DNA of 64,000 nucleotides from NCBI RefSeq assembly GCF_019424165.1, contig NZ_JAHZAA010000008.1, positions 7,866 to 71,865 on the forward strand, given 5' to 3'. Of this stretch, positions 25,824-35,026 are shown piece by piece. The translations under genes and the position numbers were made by a program. Every line of letters begins with the position of its first letter. Positions within the stretch are counted from its first letter, which is position 1. Under the pieces are notes generated by a model. It worked only from the letters and a program-made list of their open reading frames with translations, was not told the origin of the DNA and did not search any database. Source of the stretch: Desulfovibrio sp. GTDB taxonomy: Bacteria > Desulfobacterota > Desulfovibrionia > Desulfovibrionales > Desulfovibrionaceae.

Positions 25824-28073
25824 TTACTCGTCGGGAGCCAGCCGTTCGGCCAGCCGGGTGTAGCGCTTGCGCGTCTTGTTATTTTTGACAGCCATATGCA
25901 GCGCGCGGGATTCGCCCACCAGAATGACAAGCTTTTTGCCGCGTGTGGCTCCGGTATAGATAAGGTTGCGCTGCAACAGCACGTAGTGCTGCATCATTAT
26001 GGGTATGACCACGGCGGGATATTCAGAACCCTGGGATTTGTGGATGGATATGGCGTAGGCCGGAGCGAGTTCGTCCAGCTCATCAAATTCATAAGGAACC
26101 ACGCGATCATCGAAGGTGACGCTCAGGGTGCGGTCGGCAAGGTCAAGAAAGCTGATCCGGCCCATGTCGCCGTTGAACACGTCCTTATCGTAGTTGTTGC
26201 GTATCTGCATGACCTTGTCGTGCAGGCGAAAGGCGCGTTCGCCGCGCCGCACTTCAAGGCCGTTGGGGTTCAGGGCTTCCTGCAGGCGCGCATTCATATG
26301 CCCCGCGCCCACGGCCCCCTTGTGCATGGGGGTAAGCACCTGGATGTCGTCCACCGGGTCAAGCCCGAAGCGGCGCGGAATATGGTTGCGCACCAGGTCG
26401 ACCATAAGGTCGGCGGCTTTTTCCGGGTCATTCTGGTGGATGAAGTAAAAGTCCGAAAGGCGGTCTTTGCTGGACTCCAGCGAAGGAACCTCGCCGCGAT
26501 TGATAAGGTGGGCGTTACAGATAATTTCACTTTCCGCCGACTGGCGGAAGATTTCCGTCAGCTCCACCACGGGAACCACGCCGGAGGCGATGATGTCGGC
26601 CAGCACATTGCCCGGTCCCACCGAGGGCAACTGGTGCACATCGCCCACCAGTACAAGGGTCGCCCCCAGGGGAACGGCCTTGAGCAGGTGGTAAAAAAGC
26701 AGGGTATCCATCATCGAGGCTTCGTCCACCACCAGCAGACCGCAGGCCAGGGGGCTGTCTTCGTTGCGGGCAAAGCCGTCTTCCTTGGGGCTGTATTCCA
26801 GCAGGCGGTGGATGGTGCGGGACTCGCGCCCCGAGGTTTCGGCCATACGCTTGGCGGCACGCCCTGTGGGCGCGGCCAGCAGGATGCGGGCGCGCACCTC
26901 GGCAAAAAGTTTGATAATGGCGTTGATGATGGTGGTCTTGCCCGTGCCGGGGCCGCCCGTAAGCACCATGACCTTGCTGCGGGCGGAGGTGCGCACGGCT
27001 TCGAGCTGTTCCGGCGCAAGGGATATGTTGAGTTCACCCACCACCTTGTCCACCAGCGCGTCGGGGTTTTCAAATCGGATGGATTTGGGCGAGCGCATAA
27101 GCCGTTGCAGGTAGAACGCGGTTTTGGACTCGCAGTGAAAATAGCGGCGCAGGTACACGCCTGTTTCAGGCTGCGTACCGTCGGGACCGGGCATGTCCAT
27201 GTCTTCGCGCACGATGCGCTCGTCCGTTTCAAGGGCGGCCAACGCGTCGCAAACAAGGGCTTCGTCAACGCCCAGTTGCGCACATACGGCCTCCATAAGC
27301 GCGGTCTGCGGCAGGTAGACGTTGCCGTCATCCGTGGCTTTTTGCAGCACATAGAGTGTGCCTGCCTGTATGCGCAGCGGGTGGTCATGCTCGAAGCCCA
27401 GCTTGCGGGCCGCGGCATCGGCGGTGACAAAGCCTATGCCGTGGATATCCATGGCAAGGCGATAGGGGTTTTCGCGCACGATGCCCAGGGCATCCGCGCC
27501 ATAAGCGCGGTAAATGCGCACAGCATAGGCCGGGGTGATGCCGTGTGGCTGTAGAAAAAGCAGCAGGTCGCGTATGCCGCGGTGTTCGCCCCACGATGCG
27601 CGTATGCGCTCCAGGCTTTTTTGCCCCACGCCGCGCACCTTGAGCAGGCGCTCCGGCTCTTCATCCAGCACCCGGATGGTGTCTGTGCCGAAAGCCTTGA
27701 CGATGCGCGTGGCCATCTCTTCGCCCACGCCCTTGATAAGCCCAGAAGACAGGTACAGGCGTATGCCCTCGCTGGTGGCGGGCAGCATTTCTTCAGCGTG
27801 GCTGAACTCCACCTGGCGGCCAAAGCGGGCATTATTGACCCAACGGCCGCCGAGCTTCATTTGCACGCCCGCCTGCGGATTGACCATGTGGCCCACGCAG
27901 CTTACGGAGTCACGCGGGCGGGTGAGGCCGCCGTCGCCTCCGCCGCTGTTGACGCTGCCAGGCATAAGGCGCAGTACAGTATAGCCGTTTTCTTCGTTAT
28001 GAAAGATAACGCGCTCCACAGTGCCGGAAATTTCAACGGCATCCGGGTCTTGCAGCAGGGGCATGTCCTTCAT
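25824..28073 (-). CDS. recD2: ATP-dependent 5'-3' DNA helicase RecD2
   Basis: Superfamily 1B helicase of the RecBC-independent RecD2 type, 749 residues. The N-terminal region has an OB-like start (VERVIFHNEENGYTVLRL) and helix-hairpin-helix segments (LIKGVGEEMATRIVKAFG; LLKVRGVGQKSLERI). The motor has Walker A VLTGGPGTGKTT, Walker B LLVVDEASMMD, and the C-terminal motif AYAISIHKSQGSEYPAVVIP. It probably processes stalled forks and recombination intermediates. It is followed leftward by the terminator shared with ribB, and aroC lies 15 bases upstream on the same strand. Confidence 0.96.
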   Translation of the reverse strand: MKDMPLLQDPDAVEISGTVERVIFHNEENGYTVLRLMPGSVNSGGGDGGLTRPRDSVSCVGHMVNPQAGVQMKLGGRWVNNARFGRQVEFSHAEEMLPATSEGIRLYLSSGLIKGVGEEMATRIVKAFGTDTIRVLDEEPERLLKVRGVGQKSLERIRASWGEHRGIRDLLLFLQPHGITPAYAVRIYRAYGADALGIVRENPYRLAMDIHGIGFVTADAAARKLGFEHDHPLRIQAGTLYVLQKATDDGNVYLPQTALMEAVCAQLGVDEALVCDALAALETDERIVREDMDMPGPDGTQPETGVYLRRYFHCESKTAFYLQRLMRSPKSIRFENPDALVDKVVGELNISLAPEQLEAVRTSARSKVMVLTGGPGTGKTTIINAIIKLFAEVRARILLAAPTGRAAKRMAETSGRESRTIHRLLEYSPKEDGFARNEDSPLACGLLVVDEASMMDTLLFYHLLKAVPLGATLVLVGDVHQLPSVGPGNVLADIIASGVVPVVELTEIFRQSAESEIICNAHLINRGEVPSLESSKDRLSDFYFIHQNDPEKAADLMVDLVRNHIPRRFGLDPVDDIQVLTPMHKGAVGAGHMNARLQEALNPNGLEVRRGERAFRLHDKVMQIRNNYDKDVFNGDMGRISFLDLADRTLSVTFDDRVVPYEFDELDELAPAYAISIHKSQGSEYPAVVIPIMMQHYVLLQRNLIYTGATRGKKLVILVGESRALHMAVKNNKTRKRYTRLAERLAPDE

Positions 28074-28088
28074 GGCGATGATATATCC

Positions 28089-29183
28089 TTAAAGGCCGAG
28101 GCCCATGCGCTGCTGTAAAAGCAGGGCGTCTGCCAGGGCCAGGGCTGTCATTGCCTCAAGAACGGGCACGATGCGCGGAATGGCGGACAGGTCGTGACGC
28201 CCGCCAATGAGGATGTCCACGGGCTGGCCCTGCCTGTCCACGGTTTTTTGCGTAACGGCTATGGAGGCTATGGGTTTGACGGCGGCGCGCAGCACAATAT
28301 CCTGTCCGCTGGATATGCCGCCCAGGATGCCGCCCGCATGGTTGGAGGCAAAGCGCGCCTTGCCCGGCTCCGGCGCATCCGCCGGAAGCAGGGGATCGTT
28401 GTTTTGCGAGCCGCGCAGGGCTGCTGCGGCAAAGCCTTCGCCCACCTCTACGCCCTTGACCGCGCCCACGCTCATGACGGCATGGGCCAGCACAGCATCA
28501 AGCTTGTCAAAAACAGGTTCGCCAAGGCCGGCTGGCACGTTGCGTGCTTCAATACGCACAATGCCGCCCAGGGTTTCTCCGGCTTTGCGGGCTTCGGCCA
28601 CCAGCGCATCCCACTGGCTGACGGCAGAGGGCGCTGCGGCGCAATACGGCCGTGCCGCGGCTCCGTCCATGTCCAGTCCCCAAAGGGGCGCGGCAACGCC
28701 GCCCAGTTCAACGCAGCCGCCGAGAACCGTCACACCGCGCCGCGCCAGGATTTTTTTGGCAATAACGCCTCCAGCAACACGCGCGGCTGTTTCGCGCCCC
28801 GAAGAGCGCCCGCCGCCCCGGTGGTCGCGCAGGCCGTTGTATTTCTGAAAATACGTCCAGTCCGCATGGCCTGGGCGAAAGGCTTCGGCCAGATTGCCGT
28901 AATCGCGGGAGCGCTGGTCTTCATTGGCAATGAAAAAGGCAATGGGGGTTCCCGTGGTGCAACCCTCGAAAACGCCGGAAAGCAGGCGCACGGTATCGGC
29001 CTCTTTGCGTTTGGTGGCCGTGGACCCCTGGCCGGGTTTGCGGCGGTCCAGTTCTGCCTGGATATGTGCTTCGGTCAGCTCCAGACCGGCAGGGCAGCCG
29101 TCAATAATACCGCCGAGGCCGGGGCCGTGGGACTCGCCGAAGGTGGTCAGGCGCAAGGCGCGCCCAAAGGTGTTTCCGGCCAT
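28089..29183 (-). CDS. aroC: Chorismate synthase
   Basis: FMN-dependent last enzyme of the shikimate pathway, making chorismate from 5-enolpyruvylshikimate-3-phosphate. The 364-residue protein starts MAGNTFGRALRLTTFGESHGPGLG (FGESHG motif), has DQRSRDYG near 97, HRGGGRSSGRETAARVAGG near 130, and RFASNHAGGILGGISSGQD near 300. An extra 209 codons are open upstream but start inside metK's downstream region, and the family start is clear at 29183. Confidence 0.97.
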   Translation of the reverse strand: MAGNTFGRALRLTTFGESHGPGLGGIIDGCPAGLELTEAHIQAELDRRKPGQGSTATKRKEADTVRLLSGVFEGCTTGTPIAFFIANEDQRSRDYGNLAEAFRPGHADWTYFQKYNGLRDHRGGGRSSGRETAARVAGGVIAKKILARRGVTVLGGCVELGGVAAPLWGLDMDGAAARPYCAAAPSAVSQWDALVAEARKAGETLGGIVRIEARNVPAGLGEPVFDKLDAVLAHAVMSVGAVKGVEVGEGFAAAALRGSQNNDPLLPADAPEPGKARFASNHAGGILGGISSGQDIVLRAAVKPIASIAVTQKTVDRQGQPVDILIGGRHDLSAIPRIVPVLEAMTALALADALLLQQRMGLGL

Positions 29184-29580
29184 GGTGTACCTCGCGCTGG
29201 ACAGAAAATAGGATTCGGGCCGCCATACGGCGGCTGCAATCCGGCCAGTATAGGAAAGGGCGGCGCGGCTGGCAAGGCGCGCATGAAAAGGGATGCCGGC
29301 GGCAGGCATGAACACGCGGGCAGGGGCAGTCCGCGCTTGCCGGGCGTGTTGCCCGGTACGCGCGCTGACCAGGCGCAAGTTGCGCAGCCAGAAAATTTTC
29401 AAGTGGTTCCGGAAAAGATTTTTGTGGAAAATGACGAAGCAAGAGGGGGAACTTCTGGAAAAAGTTCCCCCTCTCGTATCAGTCAGAGCGCGCTGATTTT
29501 CAGCATCTGCATGCGTAAGATTTACAAGGCGCTCACTGCAATTCTTGACAGCGCAACCCAAAGCGTTGCTGCTTTTCCGC
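29184..29580. other. Intergenic region between metK and aroC with hairpin
   Basis: About 400 bases without a gene. A 13-bp stem (29442-29454 with 29462-29474, 7-base loop) built of AGAGGGGGAACTT and its complement lies 107 bases after the metK stop and probably ends that transcript, although no clear U-tract follows on the minus strand. The rest would hold the aroC promoter. Confidence 0.5.
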
Positions 29581-30753
29581 TTACACCTTGGCGGCGGTGC
29601 GCAGGTCGGCCACGGCATCGGTGGCTTCCCAGGTGAATTCGGGCAGCTCGCGTCCAAAGTGGCCGTAGCAGGCGCTCTTCTGATAGATGGGGCGCTTGAG
29701 ATCAAGGCGCTGGGTGATGAAATAGGGGCGCAGGTCAAAAACGTCGCGCACGGCCTTGGTGAGGATTTCATCAGGAATTTCGCTGGTTCCCTGCGAGGAA
29801 ACAAGCACACTCACAGGCTGGGCCACGCCGATGCAGTAGGCGATCTGCACTTCGCACACCGGGGCAAGGCCAGCGGCCACCACGTTTTTGGCAATGTAGC
29901 GGCCCATGTATGCGCCGGAACGGTCCACCTTGGAGGGATCCTTGCCGGAGAACGCGCCGCCGCCGTGGTGACCGCTGCCGCCGTAAGTGTCCTGAATGAT
30001 CTTGCGGCCGGTAAGCCCGCAGTCGCCCATGGGGCCACCCACCACAAAACGCCCGGTGGTGTTGATGAAAATTTCGCAGTCTTTTTCGTTGAAATAGCCC
30101 GAAGGTTCAAGAATGGGGCGGATGACGTGTTTTTTCACGGCTTCGGCCACATCGTCCTGGCTTGCGCTGGCCGCGTGCTGGGTAGAGACCACCACGTTGT
30201 TGATGCGTACGGGTTTGCCGTCCTGGTATTCAAAAGACACCTGGGTCTTGCCGTCCGGGCGGAAAAAGTCCACCAGGCCGTCCTTGCGCACCTTGGCAAG
30301 CTGCTGTGAAAGCTGATGCGCCCAGTAAATGGGGGCAGGCATGAGGGTAGAGGTTTCATTGCAGGCAAAGCCGAACATCATGCCCTGGTCGCCTGCGCCC
30401 TGATCTTCGGGCTTTGAGCGCACCACGCCCTGGGCAATGTCCGGAGACTGGTGCCCGATGGTGGAAATAACGGCGCAGGTCTGCCAGTCAAAGCCCATTT
30501 CGGAACTGTTGTAACCGATGTTCTTGATGGTTTCGCGTACCACGGTGGGCAGGTCGGCGTAGCCGGTGGTGCTGATTTCGCCGGCGATAACAGCCATGCC
30601 CGTGGTGACCAGCGTTTCGCAGGCCACGTGCGCGTCCGGATCCTGCGTCAGCAGGGTGTCCAGTACGGCGTCGGATATCTGGTCGGCCACCTTGTCGGGG
30701 TGGCCTTCGGTAACGGATTCAGAGGTGAAAAAATATTTGCCCTTGGTCTGCAT
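29581..30753 (-). CDS. metK: S-adenosylmethionine synthetase
   Basis: Forms SAM from methionine and ATP. The 390-residue protein has FTSESVTEGHPDKVADQISDA at the N-terminus (ATP-binding), the GAGDQGMMFGFACNET signature near residue 115, and the phosphate-binding GGGAFSGKDPSKVDRS loop near 265. The ATG at 30753 is preceded by AAGGAG. No SAM riboswitch is visible upstream; only 40 bases separate it from panC. Confidence 0.98.
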   Translation of the reverse strand: MQTKGKYFFTSESVTEGHPDKVADQISDAVLDTLLTQDPDAHVACETLVTTGMAVIAGEISTTGYADLPTVVRETIKNIGYNSSEMGFDWQTCAVISTIGHQSPDIAQGVVRSKPEDQGAGDQGMMFGFACNETSTLMPAPIYWAHQLSQQLAKVRKDGLVDFFRPDGKTQVSFEYQDGKPVRINNVVVSTQHAASASQDDVAEAVKKHVIRPILEPSGYFNEKDCEIFINTTGRFVVGGPMGDCGLTGRKIIQDTYGGSGHHGGGAFSGKDPSKVDRSGAYMGRYIAKNVVAAGLAPVCEVQIAYCIGVAQPVSVLVSSQGTSEIPDEILTKAVRDVFDLRPYFITQRLDLKRPIYQKSACYGHFGRELPEFTWEATDAVADLRTAAKV

Positions 30754-30793
30754 GCTGTTCTCCTTGGAAGGGACGCGCGGCAGGCGCGGTGGT

Positions 30794-31642
30794 TTACGAG
30801 CGTAAAAGAATGTTGTCGATAAGGCGTGCCTTGCCCATGCGCACGGCACAGGCCATAAGGGCCGGGCCTGTTACCTCGTCAAGCGGCTCCAGTGATTCCG
30901 GATGCACTATGCTGAGGTAGTCCAGGCGGCCAAGGGGCAGAAGCTCCGCCCAGCGGCGCAATACGGCCTCACGCAGCAGGGATGCGCTGCCTGCCCCCTC
31001 CTGCGCGAGCTTTTGGGCATGGAGCAGGGCCTGGCGGATTTGCGGCGCCTGCGCGCGTTCTTCCGGCGAAAGGTAGACATTGCGCGAAGACAGGGCCAGG
31101 CCGTCGGTTTCGCGCACGGTGGGCCGGGTTTCAATGCACACGGGCAGGTTCAGGTCACGGACCATACGCCTGATGATGGCCTGCTGCTGCCAGTCTTTCT
31201 GGCCGAAAACCGCAACGTCTGCCATGCTCAGCATAAAGAGCTTGAGCACCACCGTGCAGACACCGCGAAAGTGCGTGGGGCGGGTTTGCCCGCACAGGCC
31301 CCTGGCAAGCTCCGGCACTTCGACCCAGGTGGCATGGTCGGCTTCGTACATGCTCCCCGGTTCGGGCATGAAAATGGCGTCAGCGCCGTGGCTTGCGGCA
31401 ATGGCCGTATCACGCTCGGCGTCGCGCGGGTAAGCGGCCAGGTCCTCACCGGGACCGAACTGGGCGGGGTTGACGAAAAGGCTTACCACCAGGCGTTTGG
31501 CCAGGGTGCGGCCATGGGCCATGAGGTCTTCATGGCCGGCGTGGTAATAGCCCATAGTGGGCACAAGGGCGATATCGTCCCCGGGCGCATGCCAGGCGCG
31601 GCACTGGGCCGCAAGTTGCTGAGGCGTAGTAAATATCTGCAT
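30794..31642 (-). CDS. panC: Pantothenate synthetase
   Basis: ATP-dependent ligation of pantoate and beta-alanine. The 282-residue protein has the nucleotidyltransferase HIGH-type segment VPTMGYYHAGHEDLM near 28-42, FVNPAQFGPGEDLAAYPR, VFGQKDWQQQAIIRRMV and the KMSKS-like ALSSRNVYLSPEER. The third position of the HIGH-type segment (YYHAGH) is slightly divergent. It is upstream of metK on the same strand, likely one transcript. Confidence 0.95.
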   Translation of the reverse strand: MQIFTTPQQLAAQCRAWHAPGDDIALVPTMGYYHAGHEDLMAHGRTLAKRLVVSLFVNPAQFGPGEDLAAYPRDAERDTAIAASHGADAIFMPEPGSMYEADHATWVEVPELARGLCGQTRPTHFRGVCTVVLKLFMLSMADVAVFGQKDWQQQAIIRRMVRDLNLPVCIETRPTVRETDGLALSSRNVYLSPEERAQAPQIRQALLHAQKLAQEGAGSASLLREAVLRRWAELLPLGRLDYLSIVHPESLEPLDEVTGPALMACAVRMGKARLIDNILLRS

Positions 31643-31834
31643 ATCAAGGTATTGTGATATGGTTTATGAATGACCTTTTATACACGTACAGACCACGGTT
31701 GTAAAGGAAAAGTCGGCGTTACGAAAAGCGCGCCGCAGCGCCGGAGGGCGGGCAGCGCGGGGCCAGGGCCGCGAGGCGCATTCTGCCTTGACCGGCAGGG
31801 CGGCAGTGGGCATAAGAACTACGGGAGGATCTTC

Positions 31835-32404
31835 ATGCTGAAACCCTTTTATCAGGGCAAACTCGACACCTTCTGCGCCATCTACGCCGTGCTTAATGCC
31901 CTGCGGCTTACCCACAGCATCCGGGTGCTCAAGGCGCGCGAAATCCTTAATGACACGCTTATGGCCCTTGCGGCCTCGCCTGCGGCGTTCCGGGCCGCGC
32001 TGGAGCAGGAAACGGACTATTGCGACCTGGTGGACGGCATGCTCCGGACCCAGAGCCGCATCTTCCCCCTGGACGTGCGCCAGCCTTTCGGCACAGATCA
32101 GGATCCTTCAGTGGACCAGGTGTGGGACTGTTTTGACCAGTGGCTTAACGGCGGCGGCAACCGGGCGCTTGTTTTCCGTTTTTTACGGCATCTTACGCCT
32201 GACGGGCCGCCCATGAACCGCCACTGGACAACTGCCGACAGCCTGAAAAACAACGTGCTGCGCCTTTTTGACTGTAGCCATGAGGCCGAGGCTGTGCTGA
32301 ACGTGCGCAAAGACAGTTTTGTCACCAGCGTGCGGGATATATGTCAGGAAAAGCTTCTTTACATCCAGCCCAATACCATACGGCTTATGCGGCTGCCCCT
32401 GTAA
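31835..32404 (+). CDS. Putative papain-like cysteine peptidase fold protein
   Basis: A 189-residue protein starting MLKPFYQGKLDTFCAIYAVLNAL. The Q-x5-C pattern near the N-terminus resembles the oxyanion Gln and nucleophile Cys of papain-like peptidases, and NRHWTTADSL near residue 129 could give the catalytic His; a following FDCS or nearby Asp could complete the site. Function is unknown and the fold call is inference. GGGAGG precedes the ATG at 31835; the frame is open upstream without support. Divergent from panC. Confidence 0.55.
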   Translation: MLKPFYQGKLDTFCAIYAVLNALRLTHSIRVLKAREILNDTLMALAASPAAFRAALEQETDYCDLVDGMLRTQSRIFPLDVRQPFGTDQDPSVDQVWDCFDQWLNGGGNRALVFRFLRHLTPDGPPMNRHWTTADSLKNNVLRLFDCSHEAEAVLNVRKDSFVTSVRDICQEKLLYIQPNTIRLMRLPL

Positions 32405-32636
32405 AGGGTACTCCGCCGGGGGCGGCACTTCCGGCTGGTGAGCGCCTGTCCGGGCCACGCTGTGCCTGGACACGGGATCAGCCGCCCGCCACAGGGGCCG
32501 CAACGCGGCTTGAGCCGCTGGTAAAAGTTTGCGACCGGGAAACACGCCGCAGGCCTGCGCAGCCAAACGCTGGCACGGGCAGGCGGTGTTTTTGAGCGTG
32601 CAGGGTTGAGAATGCACGGTCTCAACGGCGGGTGAG

Positions 32637-34889
32637 CTAGAAATCGCAGAAAGGCTTTTCGTCGCTGAGGGGCAGGCCCAGATTGCGGGCGTCGTTATCC
32701 AGCAGGGGGTCCACCCAGAAGGCTTTTTCCTGAATAAAGGAAAGCACCTCAAAGGCGTCTTTGTCCAGCGGCTGGGAATAGTAGAAGCCCTGGGCGCAGT
32801 TGCAGCCGCAACTGAGCAGAAAGCGGGCCTGATCAAGGGTTTCAACGCCTTCAGCCACGATATGCATGTGCAGGTCCTTGGCAAGGGCAATGGTATTGCG
32901 GGCCACAATCTGGCCGCGTTCGTTGTCTGTGCCGTCGCTGATAAAGGCGCGGTCCAGCTTGACGATGTTGAACGGCAGGGCGCGCAGGGTGCTCAGTGAG
33001 GAATAGCCCGTGCCGAAGTCATCCATGGAAAAAATAAAGCCTTCGGCCTGCAGTTCACACATGATGTGAATGAGGGCCTTTTCATTTTTGAAAAAGGCGC
33101 TTTCGGTAAGCTCCAGTTCAAGCAGGTGGCGCGGCAGGCGGTACTTGTCTGTAAGCTGGACCAGTTTTTTGGTCAGAGCGCCGTCATTAAAGTGCAGCCG
33201 CGACATGTTTACCGAGACGGGCATGGGTTTATACCCCTTGTCCAGCCACATGCGCAGGTTCTGGCAGGTGAGGTCCCAGATATATTCATCGAGCCGCACG
33301 ATAAAGCCGTTGCGCTCGAAAAGCGGCACAAAGCGGCCGGGCAGGATCAGCCCGTCGTGCGGGTGCTGCCAGCGCACAAGCGCTTCTGCCCCCACGATAC
33401 GGCCGCTCGACAGTTCCACCTTGGGTTGCAGGTAGAGTTTGAACTGCTTTTGCTCCAGCGCGCGGTACATCTGGTCGGTAATGTAGCTTTCGTCATGCAG
33501 GCGCTGGCGCAGCGCGGTGTCATAAAAGGCGTAATTGGCAAGGTCGCTGCCCTTGATGGTTTTTTGCGCCAGATAGGCCCAGTCGCAGAGCACATGGGCC
33601 GGAGTACGGCGGTCTTCCACCTGGCAGACGCCAAAGAAAAGCTTGACCCTGAAGGTATCGGAGTAGTGCTCGAGCCTGCGGGAAAGGGAGTGGATGAAAT
33701 TTTTTATCCGGCTGATGTCGCCAGTAATACACACGGCAAACACGTCGGCCGTAAGGCGGGCGTAAGCCTCGCACTGGGTGTTGATGCGCTGGCGGATGAG
33801 GCGGGCGATGGCCCGCAACAGGCGGTTGCCTTCTTCCAGGCTGAAGGCTTCGTTGATGGCTTTGAAGCCCGCCACGTCAAAGCGCAGGATGGAGTACGGC
33901 TCTGTGGGGTACTCGCGCAGCAGGGCTTCGACCTTTTCAAAGAATGTCTGGGTATTGTACGCCCCTGTCAGGGGATCATGCTCGGCCCGCAGGCGCAGGG
34001 CCTGCTCTGTGCGGGTGGCGGCATCCACATCGTTGATGGTGCCGATGTAGCGGTCGCCCGGGCTGTCGTCCGCCAGACAGGTATAGGTGACCTTGCACCA
34101 GATGAACTGCCCGTCGCGGCGGCGCAGCAGGCGCAGGGTCATTTCGCCGGAGCGTATGCCCAGGGCCAGGCGTGAAAGGCAGGTGTCAAAGGCGGCACTG
34201 TCGCCGCTGTACAGGACATTGTCTTCACGCCAGACATCAAAGGGAATGCGGCCATCGTAATTTCCGGCCAGCAGTTCGCCTACGCGGGGGCTGATGTAGG
34301 TCAGATCATTATTGCGCCACTCGAACACCAGCGTGCGCGTATGGTCCACCACGGCCTTGTAGCGCAGGTTGTCGAGCTTCTGCTGCTGGAGAAGCTCGTT
34401 TTCACGCACAATGGTGGCCGCGCGCTTGAGGTCGTCCACATCCTGCACGCAGACAAGGTAGATGAAGTGCCCGCCGGGCTGACGGACGGGAAACGCGGTA
34501 ATGCGCGTCCAGCGGTAGCTCAGGTCGTGGCATTTTCTGCGCACGTCAAGCGTTGAGAACGGCAGGCCGTTTTTTTCAAGGCCCTGCCTGGACAGAGGGT
34601 CCCAGAAGCGCAGCAGCGCATCGTGGTCGTCAGGGTGGACAAGCCTGGTCAAAGCCTCGGTAAAGAGCTCTGACAGGGTGAATTCGCCCGAAGGCGCCAG
34701 AAGCGTGTCATCGCCCCTGTACAGTTCGCGCGCTTCGTCTTTTTCAAAGTCCAGAAGGTATATTTCGGCGTAGACGCTGCGTAGCACGCCTGAATAACAC
34801 TGCTCTTCCATCCTGCCGCTTGCGAGGCATGTCATGGGGGCTACAGCGAAATTTTTTTTGATGTCGGTTGGGATGGGTTTGTTTTTCAT
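32637..34889 (-). CDS. PAS-GGDEF-EAL signalling protein with degenerate GGDEF site
   Basis: A 750-residue cytosolic protein. Two PAS-like domains occupy about residues 50-300 (each with RWTRITAFPVRQ or FIWCKVTYTC-type ends). The GGDEF domain begins at LRAEHDPLTGAYN, but the active-site position reads LTADVFAVCI instead of GGDEF, so cyclase activity is probably lost. The EAL domain looks complete (VGAEALVRWQHP, SVNMSRLHFNDG, MDDFGTGYSSLSTLR, VKLDRAFIS, AEGVETLDQARFL), so a c-di-GMP phosphodiesterase is likely. The ATG at 34889 starts after an unconvincing 36-codon extension and lacks a clear ribosome-binding site. Confidence 0.88.
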   Translation of the reverse strand: MKNKPIPTDIKKNFAVAPMTCLASGRMEEQCYSGVLRSVYAEIYLLDFEKDEARELYRGDDTLLAPSGEFTLSELFTEALTRLVHPDDHDALLRFWDPLSRQGLEKNGLPFSTLDVRRKCHDLSYRWTRITAFPVRQPGGHFIYLVCVQDVDDLKRAATIVRENELLQQQKLDNLRYKAVVDHTRTLVFEWRNNDLTYISPRVGELLAGNYDGRIPFDVWREDNVLYSGDSAAFDTCLSRLALGIRSGEMTLRLLRRRDGQFIWCKVTYTCLADDSPGDRYIGTINDVDAATRTEQALRLRAEHDPLTGAYNTQTFFEKVEALLREYPTEPYSILRFDVAGFKAINEAFSLEEGNRLLRAIARLIRQRINTQCEAYARLTADVFAVCITGDISRIKNFIHSLSRRLEHYSDTFRVKLFFGVCQVEDRRTPAHVLCDWAYLAQKTIKGSDLANYAFYDTALRQRLHDESYITDQMYRALEQKQFKLYLQPKVELSSGRIVGAEALVRWQHPHDGLILPGRFVPLFERNGFIVRLDEYIWDLTCQNLRMWLDKGYKPMPVSVNMSRLHFNDGALTKKLVQLTDKYRLPRHLLELELTESAFFKNEKALIHIMCELQAEGFIFSMDDFGTGYSSLSTLRALPFNIVKLDRAFISDGTDNERGQIVARNTIALAKDLHMHIVAEGVETLDQARFLLSCGCNCAQGFYYSQPLDKDAFEVLSFIQEKAFWVDPLLDNDARNLGLPLSDEKPFCDF

Positions 34890-35026
34890 AAGCAACGCTT
34901 GTTTGGTTGCGCACGGATACGGCGCTAACGCCGGGCTGTCAAGTCTTGAGCCTAGCACCGGACCCGGCGTTTTGCAAATGAGCCGCACTGGTGACAAGCC
35001 GCAGGCACATCTGTAGGATGCCCCTC

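Noticed and set aside
25776..27554. Long rightward open frame opposite recD2
   Set aside because: Helicase motifs are unmistakable on the minus strand; the antisense protein shows only Gly/His/Val-rich noise.
28194..29636. Rightward open frame opposite aroC
   Set aside because: Chorismate synthase motifs on the minus strand explain the region.
33066..34175. Rightward open frame opposite the PAS-GGDEF-EAL gene
   Set aside because: Complete EAL motifs lie on the minus strand; the antisense frame is not protein-like.
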